Assembly: GCA_963923035.1 (NCBI GenBank)
Contig: CAWUKT010000104.1
Coordinates: 1-22,956 of the forward strand
DNA from: CAWUKT01 sp963923035
GTDB lineage: Bacteria > Bacteroidota > Bacteroidia > J057 > JADKCL01
Direction: 5' to 3'
Length of the DNA: 22,956 bases
A program made the position numbers and the translations under genes. Shown piece after piece: positions 1 through 5,662 of this stretch. The notes beneath the pieces are model-generated. The model saw only the letters and a program-made list of their open reading frames with translations. It had not been told where the DNA came from and did no database searches. The first letter of the stretch is position 1; every line of letters starts with the position of its first letter.

Positions 1-45
1 TGCTCGGGACTTTAACCCTAGAGTAGCGCGCCATGCCGGGCGCAC
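1..45 (-). mobile_element. 5' end of a group II intron (partial, runs off the left edge)
   Basis: Read on the minus strand from 45 to 1, the sequence begins GTGCGCCCGGCATGG and continues with AGGGTTAAAGTCCCGA. Bacterial group II introns start with GUGCG/GUGYG, and a G-C-rich 5' segment followed by a GGGUnnnAGUCCC element is typical of domain I. The 5' splice junction would lie between 46 and 45. The intron begins directly after a terminator T-tract (see 46-77), which is the known insertion preference of class C introns. The reverse transcriptase/maturase and domains V-VI would lie left of position 1, so family and completeness cannot be tested here. Confidence 0.62.
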
Positions 46-77
46 AAAAGAAAAGCGGCAACCCTGAAGGTCACCGC
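46..77 (-). terminator. Rho-independent terminator, target of the group II intron
   Basis: On the minus strand GCGGTGACC (77-69), a 5-nt loop (68-64) and GGTTGCCGC (63-55) form a 9-bp stem with two G-U pairs, followed by TTTTCTTTT (54-46). This is a canonical intrinsic terminator for leftward transcription. The T-tract abuts the first base of the intron at 45. The gene it serves is unclear; the only leftward candidate upstream is the tiny ORF ending at 177. Confidence 0.7.
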
Positions 78-176
78 ATTCTTACTCTTTTCTCTCTCTC
101 ACCCAGGCGAACTTAAAAATTTCGACGCTGAGTGTATAAAATGCACCGTTGGTAAAACTATAACTGGTGCAAACAC

Positions 177-314
177 TTAGTTTTTATCTCTCAACATTAA
201 TTTAATAAATTCTTGCATCGAAAGCCAGTAAGAACTTTCTCGCCAAAGAAAAGTTGGACAAAAACCGCCATCAAAGGACATTGAAAGCACTTCTTGCCTC
301 CCCAAATAGAGCAT
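177..314 (-). CDS. Doubtful small ORF, 45 aa
   Basis: A leftward open frame ends at 177. Its first ATG outside the antisense part over ftsY is at 314 and would give 45 residues, including the stretch FDGGFCPTFLWRESSYW. The residue mix looks more protein-like than a random frame, and a good leftward terminator lies about 100 nt downstream. Against it: it is very short, has no visible ribosome binding site, matches no family I recognise, and the frame stays open into the antisense of ftsY. It may be the remnant of a longer gene. Confidence 0.2.
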   Translation of the reverse strand: MLYLGRQEVLSMSFDGGFCPTFLWRESSYWLSMQEFIKLMLRDKN

Positions 315-355
315 TTGGATTTTTAAGCGATCGGCATTAATCCGTCCATTTTTAG

Positions 356-363
356 TATATTTG
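356..363 (+). promoter_or_regulatory. Probable ftsY promoter, -7 element
   Basis: TATATTTG matches the Bacteroidota primary-sigma -7 consensus TAnnTTTG exactly and lies 30 nt before the ftsY ATG, giving a predicted leader of about 20-25 nt. No clear TTG/TTTG -33 element sits at the usual spacing, so the call rests on the -7 element and its position. Confidence 0.42.
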
Positions 364-393
364 CCAAATTCGAACCGAACCAACGCTATCTTG

Positions 394-1374
394 ATGGGAA
401 TTCTTGGATTTTTTAAGAAGAAAGAGAACAAAGAGAATCTGGACCAAGGCCTCGAAAAGACCAAAACGTCCATTCTAGGTCGATTGGGCAAGGCCATCGT
501 CGGCAAATCCAGGATCGATGAAGATGTCCTGGACGACCTCGAGGAAATTCTCATCACGAGCGATGTGGGTGTCGATACCACGATCAAGATCATTGACCGC
601 ATCCGTTCCCGCGTTTCCAAAGACAAGTACACGAATCCCAATGAGCTGGATTTTCTGTTGCGGGATGAAATCGCCCGGATGATCAACGAAAATCAGGGCG
701 ACGCTCCGGATCATTTTCTCCTGCCGCCCCAGCAACATGACGGTAAAAAGGTTCCCCATATCATCATGGTGGTCGGTGTCAATGGCGTGGGCAAGACGAC
801 GACCATTGGAAAGCTGGCCGCTCGCTACAAGGAGCAAGGCAAAAAGGTCCTTCTCGGGGCCGGAGATACCTTCCGGGCCGCTGCGGTGGACCAGCTTCGC
901 ATTTGGTCCCAGCGCGTGGATGTCCCGATGGTGGACAAAGGCATGAATGTAAAGCCCTCTACGGTGGCCTTTGACGCTGTGAAGGAAGGACTCGCCATCG
1001 ACGCCGACGTCGTCATTGTGGATACTGCCGGTCGCTTGCAGACCAAGATCAACCTCATGAACGAGCTGAGCACCATCAAACAGGCCATGACCAAGGTGCT
1101 TCCGGACGCTCCCCATGAAGTATTGCTCGTGTTGGATGCCTCTACCGGCCAGAATGCCGTTCAACAGGCGCGTGCCTTCACCGCCGCAACCAAAGTCACC
1201 TCCCTGGCCCTGACCAAGCTGGATGGCACGGCCAAAGGCGGCGTGGTCATCGGGATCTGCGATGAGTTCAAGATTCCGGTCAAGTACATAGGCGTGGGCG
1301 AAGGCATTGACCACCTTCAGATTTTCAACGCCCAGGAATTTGTAGACTCTTTGTTCCGCAAGATCGAAGCCTAA
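394..1374 (+). CDS. ftsY: Signal recognition particle receptor FtsY
   Basis: SRP receptor GTPase, which docks SRP-ribosome complexes at the inner membrane for co-translational insertion. The 326-aa product has a short charged N-terminus (FFKKKENKEN), a four-helix N domain to about residue 100, and a complete G domain: P-loop GVNGVGKTT (128-136), DTFRAAA (158-164), DTAGR (210-214) and TKLDGTAKGG (274-283). The long acidic A domain of enterobacterial FtsY is absent, as is usual in Bacteroidota. The ATG at 394 is preferred over a TTG at 361 because the TTG lies inside the predicted -7 element and the protein from 394 starts with the typical MGxxGFF sequence. One small oddity: the usual (G/S)DPA segment before VAFDA reads NVKPST here. 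An MmcQ/YjbR-family gene follows after 61 nt. Confidence 0.97.
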   Translation: MGILGFFKKKENKENLDQGLEKTKTSILGRLGKAIVGKSRIDEDVLDDLEEILITSDVGVDTTIKIIDRIRSRVSKDKYTNPNELDFLLRDEIARMINENQGDAPDHFLLPPQQHDGKKVPHIIMVVGVNGVGKTTTIGKLAARYKEQGKKVLLGAGDTFRAAAVDQLRIWSQRVDVPMVDKGMNVKPSTVAFDAVKEGLAIDADVVIVDTAGRLQTKINLMNELSTIKQAMTKVLPDAPHEVLLVLDASTGQNAVQQARAFTAATKVTSLALTKLDGTAKGGVVIGICDEFKIPVKYIGVGEGIDHLQIFNAQEFVDSLFRKIEA

Positions 1375-1435
1375 TTTTCCCCACTTCCTCCATCCTTCTC
1401 AGACGCATTTCCCTGAAATCGCGTACCTTCACACT

Positions 1436-1801
1436 ATGCACATCGAACAGCTGCGAGAATATTGTTTGTCCCTTCCCGGCACGACAGAGGAGCTTCCTTT
1501 TGGCCCTGATACCCTGGTCTTCAAGGTCATGGGAAAAATGTTTGCGGCCAGTCCGCTCGATACTGGGAAGTCCGTGAATTTGAAGTGTGATCCCGAATGG
1601 GCGGTTGAGTTGCGGGAAGAATGGGAGGAAATCCAACCTGGCTACCACATGAACAAGAAGCATTGGAATACGGTCAGTTTGTTGGGGCGCTTACCCGGGA
1701 AATTGGTTCGGGAGCTGATCGATCATAGCTATGGATTGGTGGTGAAGAGTTTGAAAAAGGCGGATCGGGAGGCATTGGAGCAATTGAGAGAGGGAGAATA
1801 A
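1436..1801 (+). CDS. MmcQ/YjbR-family protein
   Basis: Small 121-aa protein of the MmcQ/YjbR family, which has a CyaY-like/double-wing DNA-binding fold and no settled physiological role. Family features seen are the opening 'LREYCLSLPGTTEELPFG', the phenylalanine/lysine-rich FKVMGKMFA strand, LKCDPEWA, and the conserved 'PGYHMNKKHWNTV' segment near residue 70, followed by a helical C-terminus with LVxELIDHSYGLV. The length is typical of the family. It lies 61 nt after ftsY on the same strand, possibly co-transcribed. A TACCTTCA sequence just before the ATG (1424-1431) resembles a degenerate -7 element but is too close to the start for a normal leader. Confidence 0.88.
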   Translation: MHIEQLREYCLSLPGTTEELPFGPDTLVFKVMGKMFAASPLDTGKSVNLKCDPEWAVELREEWEEIQPGYHMNKKHWNTVSLLGRLPGKLVRELIDHSYGLVVKSLKKADREALEQLREGE

Positions 1802-1827
1802 AAAAGCGGACCCCATTGTGGGCCCGC
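1800..1827 (-). terminator. Terminator hairpin for leftward transcription
   Basis: GCGG-A-CCC (1806-1813), loop CATTGT (1814-1819) and GGG-C-CCGC (1820-1827) form an 8-position stem with one A/C mismatch on the plus strand. On the minus strand the mismatch becomes a G-T pair, giving a fully paired stem followed by six T residues (1805-1800). It therefore works best leftward, for the sigma-factor transcript whose coding region ends at 2011. It may also block rightward readthrough from the MmcQ-family gene, whose stop codon overlaps the A-run. Confidence 0.6.
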
Positions 1828-2010
1828 CGCATAATCAATCAACAAAACTAGAAGAACGCAACCTTTTACTTTGTAATAAATCAACTAGCTAAAAAAGAAC
1901 GACTGATCTTTGATCAACTTTCATTAACTAGATGCAGAAACCTATACGTTTCCACACTTTTATTATATTATTTTACTTTCATTTATAATCCCCTCTTCAT
2001 CAATGACTTA

Positions 2011-2673
2011 TTACGCCTGAAGCGTCCACTGTTCCCACGTTGGGCGTAGCAATTGACGCAATTTTCGTTTTCCATTTTGGATATGGCTCTTCACCTCATT
2101 GGGGCTCATCCCCGTTTCCTCCGAGATTTCCTTGTAGCGAAGCCCCGAAAAGAAAAAGAGCTGGATGCACTGGGCCTGTCCCTCAGGGAGCGTTCCAATG
2201 ACCCGCCGAATTTCCCGGGCATGCTCCAATAGCAATTCCTGGGAAAGCTGTTCTTCCCCCTGCACCTCCAAATGCTCGTCCAGGGCTTCAGCCCTCGGAA
2301 TGCGTTGTTCACGGCGGATATACTCCAGGCTTTGGTTGCGGGAAACTGCAAATAGCCAGGATTTGAAGTTCAACGGAAGGGTGTCCTGAAGTTTCAACAT
2401 GATTTTGGCATAGACCTCAGAGCTGACATCCAATGCCCTCTGCTCATCCTTCAGAATTTTCAGGGCACATCCGAGTACCAGATGGCGGGTTCGGCGGTAG
2501 AGTTCAGAAAAAAGCGTTTGGGCTCCCGTCTGATGGTATTTCTTTACCAATTCCTCAAGTTCTAAGTGAGCGATGGGGCTGGATTGAAGTGAATTTCGAC
2601 TCCGTCCAGGTAGCATTTCACGCAAGCAATCATTGTCCGCTTTAAAACGGAAGGATTCGTTGATACGATTCAT
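2011..2673 (-). CDS. RNA polymerase sigma-70 factor, ECF-type
   Basis: Predicted extracytoplasmic-function sigma factor, which directs RNA polymerase to alternative promoters. The 220-aa product has sigma-2 at about 53-122, with the core-binding/-10 recognition helix 'FKSWLFAVSRNQSLEYIRRE'. Sigma-4 lies at about 160-210, with 'LPEGQAQCIQLFFFSGLRYKEIS' and the recognition helix around 'MSPNEVKSHIQNGKRKLRQLL'. An N-terminal extension of about 35-50 residues is longer than usual. ECF factors are usually encoded beside an anti-sigma factor, but none is visible here: the neighbours are an MmcQ-family gene and a DNA glycosylase. Stand-alone factors of this kind are common in Bacteroidota, and the regulator may be encoded elsewhere. 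The target regulon cannot be inferred. Confidence 0.92.
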   Translation of the reverse strand: MNRINESFRFKADNDCLREMLPGRSRNSLQSSPIAHLELEELVKKYHQTGAQTLFSELYRRTRHLVLGCALKILKDEQRALDVSSEVYAKIMLKLQDTLPLNFKSWLFAVSRNQSLEYIRREQRIPRAEALDEHLEVQGEEQLSQELLLEHAREIRRVIGTLPEGQAQCIQLFFFSGLRYKEISEETGMSPNEVKSHIQNGKRKLRQLLRPTWEQWTLQA

Positions 2674-2948
2674 TAGGTTGGTATAAGCTGTAATCTCGGA
2701 GGAACCTATCAGGGGTTTCCGCTGGCAAAAAAGGTCACAATACAGAAGCTAACAGAGGATTTTATTTGGTTGTACAGTATTGATTTACTCAAAAAGGAAA
2801 AGAATGGTTACACTCAATTTTCTGAATTTGTGAAAGTCTGATGTTAATCATTCGATTATACCAAACACTAATAAGCAGTTTCGACAAGTATAGAATGAAA
2901 AACAGAAACCCGAAATCAAAACATCTGGGAGGTAAACGGCTGGTATAT

Positions 2949-2983
2949 TTTGTAGCTCAATTCCCTTACGACCAATAATTTTG
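2949..2983 (+). promoter_or_regulatory. Candidate promoter for the DNA glycosylase gene
   Basis: TTTG (2949-2952) and TAATTTTG (2976-2983) match the Bacteroidota -33 and -7 consensus (TTTG and TAnnTTTG), spaced by 23 nt, at the long end of the accepted range. The predicted start site near 2990 leaves a leader of nearly 60 nt that contains the palindrome at 3010-3026. Confidence 0.45.
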
Positions 2984-3009
2984 CTGCGGATTCGCTGCTT
3001 AAATCCCTA

Positions 3010-3026
3010 ATTTAGACGTCCTAAAT
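3010..3026. promoter_or_regulatory. Operator-like palindrome in the glycosylase leader
   Basis: ATTTAG (3010-3015) and CTAAAT (3021-3026) are perfect 6-bp inverted repeats around a 5-nt centre, 22 nt before the glycosylase ATG. Size and position fit binding of a dimeric regulator just downstream of the predicted promoter. The binding protein is unknown; the nearby DtxR-family regulator is only a guess. Confidence 0.3.
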
Positions 3027-3047
3027 CTACAAATTCCACAACCTCCT

Positions 3048-3656
3048 ATGCCTTCCAAACTGCTTCCCACCGGTTTCTATCAGCGTACCGATACCCAACA
3101 AGTTGCCCAGGAATTGCTGGGAAAAGTACTTGTGACCAAGTTTGATGGCGTTGTCACCGCTGGGAAAATCGTCGAAACAGAGGCCTATTTGGGAATGGAA
3201 GACCGGGCCTGCCACGCCTACGATGGCAAACGAACGCCCCGGACGGAAGTGATGTATACGCCGGGGGGCGTCGCCTATATCTATCTTATTTACGGGATGT
3301 ATCACCTGTTCAATGTAATTACCCATCGCGAAGGACAACCTCACGCTGTTTTGGTGCGGGGGATTGAGCCTTTGGAAGGGATTCCTACCATGCTGGAGCG
3401 CCGCAAAAAGACGGAATTGACTCCAAAACTCACGGCGGGCCCCGGAATCCTGAGCATTGCATTGGGCCTGAAGAAGAATCAGACGGGGACTCCCCTGATC
3501 GGTGAGACCATCGGCATTGAAGATTGGGGATTCACGATCGCGTCCGATGAAATCATTGCTTCACCCCGCGTAGGGGTGGATTATGCGGGTGATCATGCTG
3601 CCTGGCCACTGCGTTTTCGGGTCTCGAATTCGCCCTGGACCAGCCCGGCAAAATAA
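3048..3656 (+). CDS. 3-methyladenine DNA glycosylase (AAG/MPG family)
   Basis: Base-excision repair enzyme of the mammalian-type alkyladenine glycosylase family, which releases 3-methyladenine and related damaged purines. The 202-aa length is standard for bacterial members. Conserved features seen are 'VETEAYLG' (42-49), with the catalytic glutamate, 'MYTPGGVAYIYLIYGMYHLFNV' (69-90), which includes the intercalating-tyrosine region, 'AVLVRGIEP' (100-108), 'GPGILSIALGL' (131-141) and the C-terminal 'RVGVDYAGDHAAWPLRF' (174-190), with the substrate-pocket residues. Start at ATG 3048. It lies 47 nt before a DtxR-type regulator on the same strand, but that gene has its own promoter candidate, so the two need not be co-regulated. 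Confidence 0.95.
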   Translation: MPSKLLPTGFYQRTDTQQVAQELLGKVLVTKFDGVVTAGKIVETEAYLGMEDRACHAYDGKRTPRTEVMYTPGGVAYIYLIYGMYHLFNVITHREGQPHAVLVRGIEPLEGIPTMLERRKKTELTPKLTAGPGILSIALGLKKNQTGTPLIGETIGIEDWGFTIASDEIIASPRVGVDYAGDHAAWPLRFRVSNSPWTSPAK

Positions 3657-3679
3657 ATCTGATTGCAGTTATTTTTGAG

Positions 3680-3687
3680 TACCTTTG
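3680..3687 (+). promoter_or_regulatory. Probable promoter of the DtxR/MntR-type gene, -7 element
   Basis: TACCTTTG is an exact TAnnTTTG match in the 47-nt gap after the glycosylase stop, 16 nt before the regulator ATG. A TTG lies at 3663-3665, slightly closer than the usual -33 spacing. The predicted leader is about 10 nt. Confidence 0.45.
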
Positions 3688-3703
3688 GCGAAATTGCTCT
3701 TCC

Positions 3704-4363
3704 ATGAAGCAACATTCCTCCACAGAAGAAGATTATCTCAAGGTCATTTATAAGTTCTCCGCAGAAGGGGCTTCGGTTGCTACGAATACGATTTCGCGCC
3801 ACTTGAAGACCTCGCCTGCGAGTGTGACGGATATGGTCAAGCGGTTGGGGGAAAAAGGCTTGGTGGATTACCAACCTTACAAGGGAGTTCGGCTAACTGA
3901 AGCTGGCCAGCGGGTCGCTTTGAAGACGGTGCGCAAGCATCGGCTGTGGGAAGTTTTCCTTGTCAACGTCCTCCATTTCTCCTGGGACAATGTCCACGAA
4001 ACGGCGGAACAATTAGAGCATATCGATTCACCTGAACTTATCCAAAAAATAGACGAATTTTTGGGGTACCCCAAGTTCGATCCACACGGCGATCCGATCC
4101 CGTCGGCGACGGGGGAGATCGTTGAGCGGGAGACCATCCCGCTCGCGGAGTGTCCGGCGGATAGCCGTGTCACAGTGGCCGGGGTGACTGAGCACTCCAA
4201 AGAGTTCCTCCGGTACCTCGACCGGATAGGGCTGAATATCGGAACGGTGGTTGAAGTTTTAGAACGGATTGAGTTCGACCAATCGCTCATGCTAAATGTG
4301 AAAGGCCGCGAGATTGTTTTAAGTGGTGGCTTTGCCCGTCAGGTCCTGGTGATAGATTCTTAA
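3704..4363 (+). CDS. DtxR/MntR-family metal-dependent transcriptional regulator
   Basis: Metal-sensing repressor, probably of Mn2+ or Fe2+ uptake genes. The 219-aa product shows the three-part layout of the longer DtxR class: a winged HTH at about 1-65 ('EEDYLKVIY', 'TSPASVTDMVKRLGEKGLV', 'YKGVRLTEAG'), a dimerisation/metal-binding domain at about 66-140 and a FeoA/SH3-like domain at about 150-219. Candidate metal ligands are D10, H79, E102, E105 and H106, the pattern of MntR (D8, H77, E99, E102, H103 in B. subtilis). The conserved 'DPHGDPIP' follows at 126-133. Which metal it senses cannot be decided from sequence. No uptake transporter is adjacent; the CDF exporter about 1.3 kb downstream is a possible but unproven partner. 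Confidence 0.93.
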   Translation: MKQHSSTEEDYLKVIYKFSAEGASVATNTISRHLKTSPASVTDMVKRLGEKGLVDYQPYKGVRLTEAGQRVALKTVRKHRLWEVFLVNVLHFSWDNVHETAEQLEHIDSPELIQKIDEFLGYPKFDPHGDPIPSATGEIVERETIPLAECPADSRVTVAGVTEHSKEFLRYLDRIGLNIGTVVEVLERIEFDQSLMLNVKGREIVLSGGFARQVLVIDS

Positions 4364-4426
4364 GAAAAATCCCCTCCTGATCGCCAATTATTTCTTACCC
4401 CTTCAAAATTCGAGCTACTCATCCTA

Positions 4427-4450
4427 GTGCAACCCCATAGTAGGGGGCAC
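4427..4450. terminator. Hairpin between convergent genes
   Basis: GTGC (4427-4430), two unpaired A, CCCC (4433-4436), loop ATAGTA (4437-4442), GGGG (4443-4446) and GCAC (4447-4450) form a G-C-rich stem between the convergent metalloregulator and HTH genes. Neither strand has a strong T-run after it, so terminator function is likely from position rather than proven by form. Confidence 0.4.
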
Positions 4451-4463
4451 GGGTTTAATGGGT

Positions 4464-5126
4464 TCACTTCGCGTGCCTAACCGCTAAGATCCATTCGACA
4501 GGAACTTCCAACGCATTCGCCAATCGGGTAGCAGTGGACTTCCTCATCCTTGACAGCTCCGAGTCGGTCTTCGCCATAAAATTCGCAATGTTGGCCGAAG
4601 CACTGCGGCCGCCATATCGTTCCGCGACGGTTTTTAAGCTGGTTCCTTTGTGATCAAAGATGGCACGAACGAGATTCTTTTCACTTTTTCTCCAATCCTC
4701 TATCAACACTTCAGGTAAACCAATATCAAGTATCTGGTTGTCAATTTCTTTTAGCTCAAAAAGTGAACCTTGAGCAGGTGATTCATTTAAGAGGGTATCA
4801 AATGATTCATTTTTAGTTGGTTCTTCATTTTTAGGCGAAATGAATTCATTTATTTCATGGTTTTCAATAAATGAAGGTACTTCGGGTACTGATTCATGTT
4901 CATTTTTTTCATTTTCACTCGAATGAACTCCCTGAACAGGTTTACTCAAGGCCTCTTCAGTGTCCGCATGGGCTCCTCCAAGCCGAATTACAAGTTCTAC
5001 AAAGGCCTCCTGGGAGACTTTTACCTCTTGCTTGTACTTCATCTCCTTTATTCCTCCGTTTTGGGCAATCACAGCGTAGAAGATATCAATGTGCCTAGCC
5101 GGAATGAGTAAATCCTCTATGTTCAT
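4464..5126 (-). CDS. Unknown protein with a C-terminal Cro/C1-like HTH and an Asn-Glu-rich linker
   Basis: I do not recognise the family. The 220-aa product appears to have three parts. An N-terminal segment (1-60, 'IEDLLIPARHIDIFYAVIAQ') is followed by a low-complexity acidic linker (about 66-122) built from Asn-Glu dipeptides, many encoded by AATGAA. The C-terminal helical domain (about 145-220) ends 'TATRLANALEVPVEWIL', which resembles the end of an XRE/lambda-repressor-like HTH. A DNA-binding role is inferred. The gene lies alone, divergent from the thioesterase operon. Its coding linker and upstream region are studded with TTCATT/AATGAA half-sites, several of them palindromic, which suggests autoregulation or a site-array function. 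Alternatives are a phage-derived repressor relative or a nucleoid-type protein. The frame is intact and composition argues for a real gene. Confidence 0.75.
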   Translation of the reverse strand: MNIEDLLIPARHIDIFYAVIAQNGGIKEMKYKQEVKVSQEAFVELVIRLGGAHADTEEALSKPVQGVHSSENEKNEHESVPEVPSFIENHEINEFISPKNEEPTKNESFDTLLNESPAQGSLFELKEIDNQILDIGLPEVLIEDWRKSEKNLVRAIFDHKGTSLKTVAERYGGRSASANIANFMAKTDSELSRMRKSTATRLANALEVPVEWILAVRHAK

Positions 5127-5211
5127 TCTTCACTTTTCAATGAAAATGAAAAATGAAAGCCTCTTTCTCATTGAAAGTTGTTAACAGCAAGGTTCATTTT
5201 CTAAAAATGAA
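4792..5211. repeat. Array of 15 TTCATT/AATGAA half-sites in and upstream of the HTH gene
   Basis: Starts of exact hexamers, TTCATT: 4792, 4806, 4824, 4845, 4899, 4908, 5122, 5193. AATGAA: 4839, 4870, 4922, 5139, 5145, 5152, 5206. Several combine into palindromes: a perfect 14-bp AAATGAATTCATTT (4838-4851), TTTTCA-A-TGAAAA (5134-5146), and the 10+3+10 element at 5191-5213. Random expectation for both orientations in 420 bp is well below one. Nine copies lie inside the coding sequence, mostly in the Asn-Glu linker; the tenth overlaps the start codon. Confidence 0.7.
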
Positions 5212-5213
5212 CC
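5191..5213. promoter_or_regulatory. Perfect palindromic operator candidate in a divergent intergenic region
   Basis: GGTTCATTTT (5191-5200) and AAAATGAACC (5204-5213) are exact 10-bp inverted repeats around CTA. The site lies between the leftward HTH gene (start 5126) and the rightward thioesterase operon (start 5260). A near-consensus -7 element TAAATTCG at 5236-5243 puts the right arm close to the -33 zone of the rightward promoter. Binding here could repress the operon, and possibly the HTH gene as well. The HTH protein is the obvious candidate ligand, by inference. Confidence 0.55.
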
Positions 5214-5259
5214 CTCGAATGAGCCAGAATCTTCTTAAATTCGACGCTTATCACCAAAA

Positions 5260-5661
5260 GTGAATGTGAAAAACCCATTTCAAATTGGGGATCAAAAAGT
5301 CTACGAGACCTTGGTCACGGACGAGAAACTTGCCCGCTTCGATGCAGGGCTGGTACATCCTGTGTACAGTACCTTTGCCTTGGGTAAAGATGTTGAGTGG
5401 GCGTGTCGTCTGTTTGTATTGGAAATGAAAGAGGATGGAGAAGAGGGCGTAGGTTCTTACTTGTCCATACAGCACCTCTCCCCTGCCCCACTCGGAAAAA
5501 AGGTGACGGTCACAGCCACCTTGGTGGAAGTCAAAGACAACGAAGTCAGCTGCGACTACGAGGTGAAAAGTGGAGATCGTCTGATCGCACAGGGTCACCA
5601 GAAGCAACTGATATTAGAAGCCGAACGGTTTTCGAGATTGATCCAAAAACTACAGCAATAG
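5260..5661 (+). CDS. Hotdog-fold thioesterase, FlK-like
   Basis: Predicted acyl-CoA thioesterase of the fluoroacetyl-CoA thioesterase-like hotdog group. The 133-aa product has the expected short hotdog length, with the central-helix region 'VHPVYSTFALGKDVEWACRLFV' followed by 'VGSYLSIQHLSPAPLGKKVTVTATLVEVKDNEVSCDYEV', which aligns with the conserved HLxPxPxGxxVxxxAxLxEV pattern of the family. Catalytic residues cannot be assigned with confidence. The frame opens with GTG at 5260, or GTG at 5266; no ATG is available. The stop is followed after one nucleotide by the CDF transporter gene, so the two are co-transcribed. The true substrate is unknown; family members act as housekeeping CoA-ester hydrolases or in detoxification. 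Confidence 0.82.
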   Translation: MNVKNPFQIGDQKVYETLVTDEKLARFDAGLVHPVYSTFALGKDVEWACRLFVLEMKEDGEEGVGSYLSIQHLSPAPLGKKVTVTATLVEVKDNEVSCDYEVKSGDRLIAQGHQKQLILEAERFSRLIQKLQQ

Positions 5662-5662
5662 A

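Larger units (their letters stand above)
78..393. other. AT-rich region upstream of ftsY
   Basis: This stretch separates the leftward terminator from the ftsY start. It holds one exact Bacteroidota -7 element close to ftsY and a doubtful small leftward ORF, both listed separately. I see no tRNA or other RNA gene and no convincing rightward ORF. The ribosomal protein genes rpmB/rpmG that often precede ftsY in this phylum are not present within the window. Confidence 0.5.
2674..3047. other. 374-nt divergent intergenic region
   Basis: AT-rich region between the leftward sigma-factor gene and the rightward glycosylase gene. I find a rightward promoter candidate and a palindrome near the glycosylase end (listed separately), but no clear promoter for the sigma gene, no ORF of note and no RNA gene. 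Confidence 0.5.

Noticed and set aside
475..1314. Long leftward open frame opposite ftsY
   Set aside because: Antisense shadow of a highly conserved gene; no family features of its own.
3010..3026. Palindrome as a DtxR/MntR box
   Set aside because: Arm spacing and sequence do not match known DtxR, IdeR or MntR sites; nearness to the regulator gene alone is not enough.
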